This document shows positions 1-11,468 of a stretch of DNA of 64,000 bases, piece by piece. Below the pieces are notes generated by a model, which made no database searches, had not been told where the DNA came from, and worked only from the letters and a program-made list of their open reading frames with translations. The translations under genes were made by a program, and so were the position numbers. Source of the DNA: Allacma fusca (lineage: Eukaryota > Arthropoda > Collembola > Symphypleona > Sminthuridae); assembly GCA_947179485.1 (NCBI GenBank), contig OX359247.1, positions 6,229,060-6,293,059 of the forward strand. The letters run 5' to 3'. Position 1 is the stretch's first letter; the number at the start of each line of letters is the position of its first letter.

Positions 1-289
1 CGTGATAAAGTATGAGTTGCGGGCATTTTCGGAAAATCTGTACACATTGCCTGTACTTAGACAATTATTATTAAATATTAGTATATATTCCTTTCATTTA
101 AATTACATGTAGACGTGGGTTTAATACACAATAGACAATTTGATCCCTTTAACGACGATGCTGCTGCAAGGGAATGTGTAGAACATTATATTATTTATGT
201 GTAAAATATTGTTTTGATCCCTGAATTAAAATACTAGCCTTATTCAAACGAATGTCAATATATACAAGTACATTATACATTTTGCTACC
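1..289. other. Non-coding, window edge
   Basis: AT-rich sequence with no open frame, repeat or RNA gene that I can support. Confidence 0.4.
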
Positions 290-478
290 TTATGCGTTTA
301 GATACCCTATACGTATAGGTGATTATGCGTTTAGATACCCTATACGTTTAGACGATTATGCGTTTAGATACCTTATACGTATAGATGATTATACGTTTAG
401 ATACCTTATACGTTTAGCTGATTATGCGTATTGAGCTTATACGTTTAGCTGTTATACGTTTAGCTTTTATGCGTTTAG
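290..478. repeat. Degenerate 33-base minisatellite
   Basis: About four head-to-tail 33-base units built on TTATGCGTTTAGATACC followed by a TATACGTWTAG half, then shortened ~15-base units (TTATACGTTTAG) up to the end. Because 33 is divisible by three it reads as an 11-residue repeat (YAFRYPIRIGD-like) in one frame, but there is no gene context and this is almost certainly a satellite rather than a protein. Confidence 0.85.
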
Positions 479-616
479 AGGTGTAACCAACATTTGAGAA
501 CGTCCTGGATATTTTTCAGTTTGAGTCTTGAATAGGAACTGACTAGGAATTGACTAGGAATTTTATAAAAACTAGCTTGGTCAACCTTGAGCACCAGTGA
601 TTTAATGTGTAATACT

Positions 617-3600
617 GTATTTGTCTGTACATGCCACGGGTTTCCGAGCTTATTATATTTCAAACATTTAAAATTGTAAGACTTTAGAAATTATTTACTG
701 CTTGAAATATCTGAGGATTTTGGTGTTGGAAAATGGGCGAAAAATACGATCTGATAATTTTTGGTGCAACGAGCTACACTGGTAAGTACGTGGTGGAGGA
801 AGTTGCGAAGCTTCATCAATATCCACCGAAACCTTTCTCCTGGGCCATTGCTGGACGGTCGGAAGCAAAACTGAAAGAAGCTTTGAAAGAAGTTTCAAAA
901 ATAATTGGTAATACATACTTTTCCAATCATTATGATTTGATTACTTACTATATAATTTGCATAAGATATGCAAAATTCCATGTAATTACCTCTTGAAGAA
1001 TTAATCATATGGCTAAGTGCAATACCTCATTTGAACCGTCGAGGTAACCCCAAATCATTACAGTCTAATTGAAGGATTTTCAAAATGTTGACCGGGAATG
1101 AAAAAACTAATTTTTGCCAATTTTCTTTTGAATGATATACTGTATCTCGACTCTCGACCAATGATACCTCATTTAAAAGTTTCTTATATGCTTTACAAGC
1201 TAAAATAATCCCAACCGAAATTTCGAAATCCTAGTAAAACGTTTGTTGGGATATTCAAATTCATTTATTTTTCAATCAAAATTTTAAAAAAATTTCAAGA
1301 AAGAATCATCTGAGACTTGGACCTCCCTCCTTAGGACAAATTAATTTTCGATAAAATTGTTGAATAAATTCTAAAAAATTAAAATTCATCATTTGTTCGT
1401 CTTCAAAATTTCGAAAAGCGCATTTTCTGAGCCCTGTGAAATTCGAAAAACTGCAATATATTTTGGCTTGGATGTCGCATCTCGGTCAGCAGTATCTCGT
1501 TAAAAATTAGTTTAATTGCTTTAAAACCTAAAATCTTTTCGACCGAAATTTCGAAATTGAAGTTGTGTATAACAATTTAACAAAACATTTATTGCAATTT
1601 CCTCTGATATTTACCATTTCACTGAAACAGTAGCATAAATTTAAATTTTGGGAAATTAGGGAAGATACTTTTTCTGTGAGGATTTTTTTGTGCTGGATGA
1701 TTTTGACCTGTCCTATTGTGTTCCATAGTGTCTGAAATTTGTGACCAAGAATTTAAAACGCACTTGATTGTATCTTTATTTACATCAGAATTTTTACAAT
1801 ACGGAAGTAAGCCCTTGGCAGAATAATGAATTGAGCTGTCGTTTATCCATCCCATAGGTTTGGACATTACTAAAACTGGGATAGTCGTGGCAGAACTAAA
1901 TAACTTAACGTCCATGATCCAGTTGGCAGCACAATGCTCCGTAATGATAAACTGTGTGGGCCCGTGCAGTGTGCATGGAGAGAGTGATTCAATCTTGTCT
2001 GCTCGAAGGAACAGACTATGTCGACATCACTGCGGAGTTTGGGTTTATGGAACGGATGAGTATTCAGTACCATGGGGAAGCTCAAGAAAAACAATGTTAC
2101 ATCATCAGCTCCTGTGGGTCTTGCTCCATACTGACGGACTGTGGAGTAACCCATTTGCAGAGATCTTTCGAAGGTAGTCTCTACCTCTATACATACGTAT
2201 AATTACATATGCATGTGTCTACATAAATAAGAAGATTTGTAGCACTGACAATGAGCAGCGTTGCTGTTGCTACCAAACCAACTCCATGTGTTACATAGAA
2301 TTGTAAAAAATGTGTTACATATTTGTATTGCTCATGTTGCAACAATTCTTTTCTGAATTCATAAAGGGGACCTGAATTCCGTAGAAGCTTACTATGAATG
2401 GAATACGAAGGGACAAGTACTTTGAAAGGAATAAATATAAGAAAACTACATACATTTTTAACATGTTCTGATCATTTATTTTATAAAACATTTATCTATA
2501 AAAAAAATCTAAAATCTATGAATCAAATAGCCCAAGCGGATTAACCAAGGCTCTTGGCATTCCCTTATTATGGAACTTGTGAATCCATTAGTACATATTG
2601 GTCAACAGTCAAAATTATTTCCGATACCGGTTCCAAAACCAAAGTATTCAATTGTGAGTCGGTAAGAGTCCGAAGAAATTTATTTACGGAATTCCATATT
2701 CTTGAGTGATTGAAATCCTGCTGAAATGTTCATTCCTCGGATATGTTTGTAGTTGGCCAATACATTACAGCGAAGAAATGGGAGGGTGGTGTGTCAGGAC
2801 ACCAGTAGCAGCCGAAATCTCATCTGTGAAACGTTCACAATATCGCATGTTTATTGATGATAGCCAGCGACCAGTGCAGTTCAATTTGTATTTCAAGGCC
2901 ATGAGTCTTCTCAGCGTATTCTCCTTTTTGTGCTCTATCATCATGTGTTTTATGTTTGCTCAATTCCGGTTCAGTCGTAATTTCCCTTCAAAGGTAATTT
3001 TTTTGATGTTGAATTTAATGAGCTCTTGTGAATTTCAAACTCGCATCAATTCTCAGAAATTTATATTAATAATAAATAATAAATTTTTAGTAATGTTCCT
3101 GTATACCTTCTAAAATTAGGCGTCAGTAACAGTTGTAATTCTCAGGAATGTCATTTTCGTAAAATATAGATGGCAGAATTCTTCACCAATGGAATAGTTT
3201 CGAACAAAGATCCAACCAGAGAGGAGAATGAAACCAGTGATTTGAGATTAACTCTCTTTGCTGAGGGATGGGATACCAAACGGAGCTCTGTTGACAAGGA
3301 GCATCCGGAACCACCGAATAAGAAGCAGAAATTTGTTGTAAGTTCTAACCATTACTTTTTCTTGATTTAATACAGTGTCATGCTTTTTAGTTGAAGAACT
3401 GCAACCAAGCGGAAAACTATTTAATTCTCCCCACCTTCTGATTCAGGTTATGCTGAAAAACCCGGTTTATGAATGCACGGCTGTAATGGTTGTTCAAGCT
3501 GCTTTGTCAATTTTACTGGAGAGGCACAAATTGCCCTCGGGGTAATGAAAACAATCAAGGATTTTTGGTACATCTCTCGATTCTAGGTGATACGGAGTTT

Positions 3601-4625
3601 GACTTAAATGAGATAATTTTGCTTTTAGTGGCGGCGTGTTAACTCCTGGAGTTGCATTTGCTAATACAACTATAATCGACAGATTGAATTCACGAGGAAT
3701 CACATTTAAATCAGCCTGATGGAGTTTGGTCAGCCGTTCTTTCAGCAGAGAAAATATCCTTTTATTCTACAACTGATATCGTACGAGTTTGCCAAAATAG
3801 ACAAACCCTGTTTGCTTTCCTCTTCCGCCTCATGCACATACATATACATACGTACATGTGTACATATGTACATTGTATATCACAAACCTGAGTAAAACCA
3901 ATGAGACTCCACGATAATTCGGACGATTAAAAAATGTGTAATGAAATTAAACTTGCATAGTTGGTACAAAGTCATTGCTTCTTGATTTGTCCTAACCTGT
4001 AACAATTGAGGGGAATATTTCGCTTTAAGTAACGAAAGGTTGGCTTACAATTAGATCACATGATTTTGCATACAATGCTCTACAAGCATACATATAATAC
4101 TGGAAGTACGAAAGAACTGAAGATTTTTTATACGGTATAAAAATTGCTTATATCATACTTTTTATCGAGATTTGGCTGTACATCCAAATTAATACTTAAG
4201 TTACCAGTGTACCGTTGTTACTCTGTTGATGAGGATTTTATTGTTGAAATGCTAATCATGTAAGGGCAATGTACAGCAGTACTCTTAGTAGTTAATTACA
4301 GTATCTATTGATGACTGACTCATATGTCTAAAATTTTGCTCAAATAATATTCTTGGATTACTATGACAATAAGGCAGTTCGTGATTGAGGCGGGTTCGTG
4401 TACGCACATTAAATGGAAATGACATATTTGTTTTGAACCCAACCTTGGCAATTAAATATTGGCCATTAGGAGGAGTACCATTCAAACCACAATATAGATA
4501 TTATACGCTTTACTTCAATGCAATAGGGTATTACTGACGCTTTCACAATTCTCTAAAGGGCTTTATAAACCTGGCTAGAAACCACCAAGAATAAAACTGT
4601 AGACACTTAAAGACAAATTCCCATG
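617..4625 (+). repeat. Left unit of tandem ~4 kb duplication
   Basis: This block is recognisably the same as 11469-15035. The match starts in the promoter region (shared TTTCCGAGCTTA and ACATT..AAATTGTAAGACTTTAG strings) and runs through all eight exons. It ends in the 3' flank near a shared GAATAAAACTGTAGA string. Introns, especially intron 1, are much more diverged than exons. The two start codons are 10845 bases apart. The 6.8 kb between the units, holding a cuticle gene and a membrane-protein gene, has no second copy in the window. Confidence 0.85.
733..3719 (+). pseudogene. Saccharopine dehydrogenase-like oxidoreductase, frameshifted copy
   Basis: Exons inferred at 733-907, 1858-2173, 2368-2417, 2531-2661, 2753-2993, 3170-3337, 3447-3541 and 3629-3719, all with GT/AG borders. 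Every exon has the same length as in the intact copy downstream except exon 2, which is 316 instead of 318 bases. The missing 2 bases fall near 1977-1980, just after the NCVGP motif, and shift the frame; the correct reading resumes in another frame (ERVIQSCLLEGTDYVD). The nucleotide-binding loop is also altered: GATSYTG here against GATGYTG in the other copy (residues 11-17), and NCVGPC replaces NCVGPY. The family is SCCPDH-like, a lipid-droplet or membrane-associated NAD(P)-binding oxidoreductase of uncertain substrate. Two defects favour a decaying duplicate, though a sequencing error at the indel cannot be excluded. Confidence 0.75.
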
Positions 4626-5159
4626 TTTTTTTGTATTTTGACACAATAATAATAATTATAACGTAGGATAAAACAGCATCTGCACATGTTTTATCACCGT
4701 TTTGCTTTCCATTGGACGTTCTCTTGGGCTTTGGTCCTTTTGATGTATGTGTCTTGGAGATACCTGGTAGACAGGAATGGTGAGCTTGTGAGCCCCTATA
4801 TATAGTGACTGGGCAAAAGTGCTGAGTATACTTACGTCTCACCACCTTCTCTCTCTATAAAAAATCTATGTATACACCAGCTCTTCTCTTCCTAAAGTCC
4901 TCACGCTTGGGACCATCTCACCCCGGGTTACGGTCCTTGCTTTTTCTACCCAAATTTACAGGCTACGGCAGAGTATATAAACTCAACTGGGCTCCACAAA
5001 ATATCATCAGTTTCTGTCAACCGGTAGCACAAGGAACAAGTGAAGTAGCAAAAATCAGTCTTTACAGTGAAATCACACTCACCCAACAACTTCAGTGTTT
5101 CATCAAACATCTCTGACTTTGGTTTCTCATCCTCTAAGTCACTTCAACCTACTTTCATC
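3720..5159. other. Non-coding: duplicated 3' flank, then cuticle-gene promoter region
   Basis: To about 4625 this is the 3' flank of the duplicated block, with TACATA-rich simple sequence near 3840-3880. After that comes unique sequence leading to the TATA box and 5' leader of the cuticle gene. No open frame here looks coding. Confidence 0.5.
4974..5011 (+). promoter_or_regulatory. TATA box and initiator of the cuticle gene
   Basis: TATATAA at 4974-4980 is followed about 35 bases later by TCAGT (5007-5011), the arthropod initiator consensus. That spacing is right for a focused promoter. The predicted leader is about 150 bases, ending at the ATG at 5160. TATA plus Inr promoters are usual for highly expressed cuticle protein genes. 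Confidence 0.6.
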
Positions 5160-5661
5160 ATGTACTACTCAAAAAAGGTTAGGATTTTCCTCCAATTTTT
5201 TCCGGGGTTTCATATTCCCTTGGAGGATTTTTCTCAAAATTGAACTATTAGGCCACTGTACATTGTAATCAGTTTCAAATTTGTACACACTATCGCTCCC
5301 ATTTATAAGTAGCTACGATTTGAAGAATAGTTTTTTTTTTAAACTACATCTACCTTCACTATTATATTTTTGTTGAAATTTTCCTTTACGGAGTTCCACG
5401 AAAATTTACAATATTCCAAAAATAGATGACAGGTTTTAATTTAATCTTTTAATTGAAATAGGTTTGCATCATCGCTCTGGCTTGCTTCGTAGCCGTTGCC
5501 ATTGCTGAGCCTGGTATCGGTCATGGTAGCTCTGGTGGTAGTGGAGGTGGAGGTGGTGGTGGTAGCTACGGTGCTCCATCTGGTGGTGGTGGCAGTTACG
5601 GTGCTCCATCCGGCGGTGGATCTTCCGGAGGACAAGGTGGCGGCAGCGGAGGCGGTTATGG

Positions 5662-5692
<31 letters not shown>

Positions 5693-6458
5693 GTAAGTTC
5701 AAAGCGAGCTAGATATCAACCTACCAAGATACAGCCCAAAATTAATTTCAGTGCAATAAATTTCCCGACTTGTTTCCTGATGTCAGAATGAAAGGCAATA
5801 ATAATTACTAATAATTCTTGTATTATTACAGTCCTACCCACCCAAGCCATACAACTTCAACTACGCTGTCAATGACCACTACTCTGGGGCTAATTTCGGA
5901 CAGCAAGAGCAAAGTGATGGTCAGAATGTCAACGGACAGTACAGAGTGGTCCTTCCCGACGGCAGAACCCAAATTGTGACCTACAATGCTGACTGGAGAA
6001 ACGGATACAATGCTGATGTTCAATACCAGGTTAGTGAGGCAATCCATTGTACAGTGATAGCAGCGATATACATACAATATATATGTAATAAGTTTCAAAA
6101 GGGACATTCCTTGAGAGATAAATTCTCCCACGGCTTGTTAAACGTTTTGCACGCATCATAAATCTGACGTTCACATATAATTTCTTGCTAATGCCTCAGC
6201 GTGATAAATTGTTTGAAAGTGATATTTTGCAACGGCATCAACCCTTTTCAATGAGTGCAGGGCCCGTGGAAGACTTATATGCTTATCCGGAATTAATATT
6301 AATTTCAGGGTGAAGCTCGCTACCCCCAACAAAGTTACAGTGGACAGCAACAGCAAAGTGGCTACAATGCTCCATCCGGTGGTAGCAGTCAAAGTGCTCC
6401 ATCCTCCAGCTATGGCTCTCCATCCCCTCCATCCTCTGGAGGCTACGGAGGAAAATAA
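5160..6458 (+). CDS. Pro-resilin-like RR cuticle protein
   Basis: Four phase-0 exons at 5160-5177, 5462-5692, 5832-6029 and 6309-6458 give 198 residues. The first exon codes for only six residues (MYYSKK); the intron falls inside the signal peptide, a layout typical of arthropod cuticle genes. The signal peptide continues VCIIALACFVAVAIA. A Gly-rich stretch follows with two SYGAPS motifs, then a run of ~11 Gln encoded by a CAA microsatellite. Residues ~84-150 form a Rebers-Riddiford chitin-binding domain of the pro-resilin kind: YNFNYAVNDHYSGANFG, then GQYRVVLPDGRTQIVTYNAD and GYNADVQYQGEARYP. The tail repeats Ser-Gly-Tyr and NAPSGG. It is secreted into cuticle, binding chitin through the RR domain, with elastic-type Gly/Ser/Tyr repeats on each side. 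RR-2 subgroup is my inference from the GGRTQIV-like core. The CAA run is likely length-polymorphic. Confidence 0.9.
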
Positions 6459-6680
6459 AAGAGGAGTAGGAATTACATCATATACTAATATGAAAAGCGT
6501 TAACGGAAATAACAGAGGGTAATATATTGGAGGGGAGGAACTTGTTCATCAAATGGAATATTAGTTTTTTTCATGATGATATTTTATATATTTTATTTAA
6601 TTTACGATCAATCTCGCGTTTACCTTCATTTTTCTATTCTACGTTTACATTTAGTTACTTGCAAAATCTTTCCCATTTTT
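6459..6680. other. Cuticle-gene 3' region
   Basis: Presumed 3' UTR and flank. No feature beyond AT-rich sequence. Confidence 0.4.
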
Positions 6681-7107
6681 AGGGTGGCGTCAGCTCCCTA
6701 GTCAAATTCCCTTGTCCGTACGCCCATGTGTACTTCCGTATATACGATATCTCCAAACTATGGAACCGATTTCAATGAAACTTTTGTGGACTTGACTTGT
6801 ATTTCAATAGTAAGACTGACTGCGAGTTCGTATTTGGTTGAAATCGGCGGGATAGTTTCTGAGAAAAAAAATCAAAAGTTAAATTAAATGATAGTTATCA
6901 CAAAGATTACTCGAGTGATTTCGATGAAACTGTTTGCAGAGATTACTTGTGTCAACAGTAGAACTGATTGCTTATTTGGTTGAAATCGGTCGGGTAGTTT
7001 TTGAGAGAAACAATTCTTGAGGACATTCAAAATTAACGATGGAATCACATTTATGGGCCTCGGACACCTCAGACCCATCCTCCTGTGACGGCCGTTGACA
7101 CCACCGT
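6681..7107. mobile_element. Dispersed TIR element, copy 1
   Basis: Begins TTTTT-AGGGTGGCGTCAGC and ends with GTTGACACCACCGT, whose reverse complement (ACGGTGGTGTCAAC) matches the left tip at 11 of 14 positions. The interior has the phrase 'accgatttcaatgaaac' and 'ggttgaaatcgg', which recur in altered form in the copy at 26106. No coding capacity. Borders are approximate because no clear target-site duplication is visible. Confidence 0.55.
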
Positions 7108-8016
7108 ATGCATACCCTCAAATTATCGAGTATGATTTTTAATGTAACTTTACTTGAGCTAATGTGTCACTCCTAGACCTTTTAACACTGGCATTAGCTG
7201 CGGCTGTGATATGACACAAGAATTTTTCCATGATTGAGTGTTACTCATTTTCGAGTCTTTCGTTATTTTAAGGTTATGCTTTATCCCATCAGAATAAAAA
7301 TATATTTTGTTTGTACTGTTTTATACTATATATATATATATATTATGTGTATAATTACTTAAATTACCAACCCATAGTAATCATTCTAATTGCAAGAATA
7401 AAATTGGGATACATATTAAATTATGTACCGTGATAAGAAAGAACCCATAGTTGAGTATTATTGTTCTCAATGCATCATATCAAAACCATCATTCCAGTAT
7501 CTGAAAGCAATTTATAGGAAACAACTTTGTACATTCTTTACTCAAAATTCAGAGTTCATGCAGTTCTTGTAATTTTTGCAAGTAATGATGCCAGAAATAT
7601 CAGAACATTGAGAATCTTATGGACGAAACATAACATTTGGGGATATTTTAGTTTAACAGGGTCAAAACAAGTGCGAGTAATGAAAACACACGCATGGGGT
7701 CACAAACAAAAATATCCAAGGTTACATAAATATGGATCCTCTGGGGTTACAAAGAACAAAGCGTATGACTTTTATGTGACGGGATAACTATTTGTTTTTT
7801 GAATAAAAAAGGGCAATAAAAATATGTAACTGCACTATTTTTCAGGGCAGCAAAAGAGCAAAGCGTAGATTATATTCAACCGGACAATAATAATAATAAA
7901 TTATTATTATTACTTTTAAAAATACTCAACTTTTATCACCAGTTACAATTTCAACCAGAGAGGGCTGACGGTTGACCATAGACTCACAATCAGTCACAAG
8001 TCACAATCACATAAAT
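7108..8016. other. Non-coding spacer
   Basis: AT-rich, with a TA microsatellite near 7325-7345 and ATT/AAT runs near 7888-7915. The 86-codon open frame at 7527-7787 has no recognisable similarity and no splice or start context; I do not treat it as a gene. Confidence 0.4.
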
Positions 8017-10257
8017 ATGGCAAGCAAAAAGAAAGACAAATCCAGTGCAAAGGACGATGCAAAGAAATCTAACGATGGTAAACCAAAAAAGAAAGGCTGT
8101 TGCTCAAAGAAAGAAAAGCCACAATCAAAAAACGATCAATCTAAAAAGAATGACAACTCTAACAAATCTAAACCAAAGAAAAAGGTGAAGCCAAAAGAAA
8201 ATGATAGTTCTTCGGACACTCATCCAAAAGATGATTACCCAAAAAAGCACTATTTAAGAGTTACTTTCTGCTGTTGTTGCATATGTGTAAATACGAATCC
8301 AGACACTGAAACACAGCGTGGTGGTCTGTGCTGTGGTAAATGCTGCAAAACAAAGTGCTGGCAACTACTGTGCATTCTCATATGGATTGTAATTGTAAGT
8401 GATATTAGATTTGTGGTCAATACTCTGTAGTTATTTATAACTTTTTCTGTTCTTATAAATTTTGATAACATTTCAGGTCATTTGTGTGATTCTATGTATA
8501 GTCCTGCTGGTAAAGTGTCAGGTGTACTTAAAAGTCTCAATTAAGGGATGTGATACTATACCATGGTGGATGACCTTAGGTTTCATTCTGTTTGTCATCT
8601 TTTCGAGTTTGCTCTTTTTGATTTTCACGAAACTTCAGTGCAGTTCGGGTTGTTGTCTTTGTTATGTATGTGCTCCCCATTTTTAATTAAACTAAACAAC
8701 ACTGGGATAAATACATTAAAGGGACATTTGCAGACTATCCTGTGGTTCCTACTTCATGTGACTCTCGGATTCATAACTTACGGATACATTTATTCAACCA
8801 CACGCCCTGAGTATGCTGATGTAGTGGAAGCCTATGAAACTCAAATGGCAGGCAGAAACGCTCCTAAGCCTGGACCCCACTGGTTGGTTTATATTCAGGA
8901 AGAAAATGTGAATGCACAAACGATTTCATATTTGTTGATTTTACTACTAGATAAATTTTTGTTTCGCAAAAAATGTCTACCTATTCCTTGAACGTATATT
9001 ACAGTGCTAATTTCTTTCCTTAAAGATTCCACATCCCTTAATATAAGTTAAATAGTTATAGTTGGTTATAGAGATAATGCACTGCATACGTTCAATCATT
9101 ATAACCAATTTCGTAACTTTAATTTGAATATTTTAAATAATGCACTTATGTCAACTATGTATGTATATACCCCAGTTTTGCTGCCTCATGAGCTCCAATG
9201 GAACCACGCATTATGCAACCAGACCAGGTTATGCTGCACTCTGTGAAGCAAATGTGATTAATTCGACTGCCGTCGTTACTAATCCTAGTTACAATAATAC
9301 TAATACCACCGTCGGCACTAATAATACTATTGGCAATAATACAAATAACACTAATGCAACTTACGTAAGTAATTACGGGTACAATGGCAACGTGATGGTA
9401 AGTGATGCTAGATTGATTTTTATGAGTTCAATCAGAGTTTGTGACAAAATATAATGATCTTGCTACTATTATTACAAATACAGACATTGTTGCTCATTGT
9501 TCCACACGAGTTTTTCCCATTCCAGCTATGTGAGACCTTACTGAAGGAAATCTACCAAGAATGCTTAAACCTAGCCGGTTGCATAACAGGGGGCCTAATC
9601 GTGATTGGGATAATTCCATTGGTTGTTTTTTGCAAAGTTTACAAAAACGCCCAAGTACACAACATGTCTGACAATGAGGACAATGATGAAGAATCAGGGG
9701 ACGAGGAAGAATCCACTACTGAGGAACCAACCGCCCAAAATAAACAGACTGATACGGACAGTAATCAGGAGAAACCAAAAGTACCAAAGGAGTCAGATGA
9801 TAACGGAAATCCCGAAACCAATAATAAAGGGAAACGGAACGGTCCTGATAAGGTCAAAGAGCCAAATGATAAGTCAGCTCCTGATAACAACAACAATGGG
9901 TCATCCGACAAAAGTAAAAACCCGAAAGACCCTTCAAACCCTGCAAATAAGGATGACCTTAAATCCAATGAGCCTAAAAATTCCAAGGAGTCAAAAGACC
10001 CGTCAGAGCCGGCCAAAAGTAATGGCGTTAAATCCAATAAGCGTAAAAATTCCAAGGAGTCAAAAGACCTATCAGAGCCGGCCAAAAGTAATGGCGTTAA
10101 ATCCAATAAGCGTAAAAATTCCAAGGAGTCAAAAGACCCGTCAGAGCCGGCCAAAAGTAATGGCGTTAAATCCAATGAGTCTAAATATACCAAAGAGTCA
10201 AAAGAAACTTCAACGTCAGATAACAATGATGATGAAAATGACTATGATGATGACTAA
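8017..10257 (+). CDS. Four-helix membrane protein with Lys-rich head and repetitive acidic tail
   Basis: Not recognised as a named family. Inferred phase-0 exons: 8017-8394, 8477-8665, 8734-8907, 9176-9397, 9526-10257, giving about 564 residues; the third donor (8908) is weak and could instead be at 8887. The head (~residues 1-80) is almost all Lys, Ser, Asp and Asn. It is followed by a FCCCCICV cluster and CCGKCC, likely membrane-proximal and possibly acylated. Helices lie at ~114-138, ~153-175, ~190-211 and ~337-357. The loop before helix 4 carries many N-glycosylation sequons (NNT, NNTNNT, NAT) and Cys residues, so it is probably extracellular, and both ends are then cytosolic. The tail is Asp/Glu/Lys/Ser-rich and holds four 23-residue repeats. 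Topology resembles tetraspanins, but I see no convincing CCG signature. Two loop segments share a TRPxYAxxxEA motif. Confidence 0.6.
9961..10236 (+). repeat. 69-base coding tandem repeat
   Basis: Units start at 9961, 10030, 10099 and 10168, exactly 69 bases apart, each reading KSNxxKxxKESK..SEPAKSNGV in the tail of the membrane protein. Units 2 and 3 are nearly identical and unit 4 has diverged after its midpoint. The in-frame period and high identity point to recent expansion under selection for a charged, disordered tail. Confidence 0.9.
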
Positions 10258-11468
10258 AATCTTCAAAGAACCGAAAGGAACTTAACGCCGGGTAATAACA
10301 ACAAATCCAATATTAGTGCTAGCAATAATTAAGCAAAGAATAAAAGTCCATATATAATTCTATCTTAAACCTACGAATACTATTACCAGATCTCAAATAT
10401 ACATATCCGTATTTTTAGTTTGTCATATATTAGCATCCATCAATTCAGCTAGGAAAAGGGAAAATATGGGTGCATGTATGTACCTATTCTTATTCTAGTA
10501 AGTGTAAATGAAATAATAGTTGTATAATGGGGAAAGGGAAGGGAAATTAATATTGAGGAATAAACTGAAGTACAGAATGAACTCGGACATTTAAATTCGA
10601 AACAAAACTCTCAAGCAGTAAAAGTCCATGAAATAAAAATAAGTACATTTTTCTCATTGCTAGAAGGTGAAACAAAAGACACATGTTAAGCACAATAGTA
10701 GAGTCGATATGTGTTTTTGCTGTATGTAGCAATTTAAATTAAACACACGGGTAAAGTACTCAAATAACTAGACCCAAAGCTCTGGAAAGTAATCGAAGGT
10801 ACATATAGTGGCAATTGTAAATTGCAGGTTTCGTCATAACCGTGTCCGGGGATTTAAAAGGTAATTAATTCTGAGAGGTACATAGATTACAGTATTAAAA
10901 CCGTTCTTTTTCTGGGACACACGTACTCAAACATGCCAATGACAGCCATACTTATCACATTAGAAGATATTAGAATAATAATTTCTGTGACCTGCGATCA
11001 AGTCGATGTCGACATTGAAAGTTTTCCTGCATAAAAATAAGTTGGCTCAGTTAGAGTTAAGCACTTACATACTTAGTTCATATTTTGCAATCATTGAGAG
11101 CATCAAAAACTAAGGAGCTATTAAAGCTATAGCCGCTATAACGGGGAAAGTGTATGTTATACTTATATATACAGCACATATACATATGTATGTGTACGCA
11201 CGGAGTTCTCATAATTAAAGAAAAAATGATGGCAAAACAGCAAAAAATCCAGCAGAGTTGAGTAGAGAACCAGTTCTTTCAACAATAAACACAAACATTA
11301 CAGGTTTATAGCCGTATACTTACATACATACGTGGATCGTTGCAACAAAATCGCATGTGTTCTAATCTTCAATGTCATTCTCACAACCTCTTTCCTCAAG
11401 CACAACTTCATGGTCTGTCTAACTGGGAGTATGAAGACGCTGAATGTGTCTTAATGTAATAAAACAAT
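10258..11468. other. Non-coding spacer between membrane-protein gene and second oxidoreductase
   Basis: An AATAAA-type signal (AAGAATAAAAG near 10335) probably ends the upstream transcript. Otherwise AT-rich sequence with no coding frame or repeat that I can support. Confidence 0.4.

Noticed and set aside
5441..5702. Long minus- and alternate-frame open frames over the cuticle exon
   Set aside because: They are shadows of the Gly/Ser-rich and CAA-repeat coding sequence of the cuticle protein; no independent support.
9765..10226. 153-codon minus-strand frame opposite the acidic tail
   Set aside because: Produced by the 69-base coding repeat on the other strand; low complexity only.
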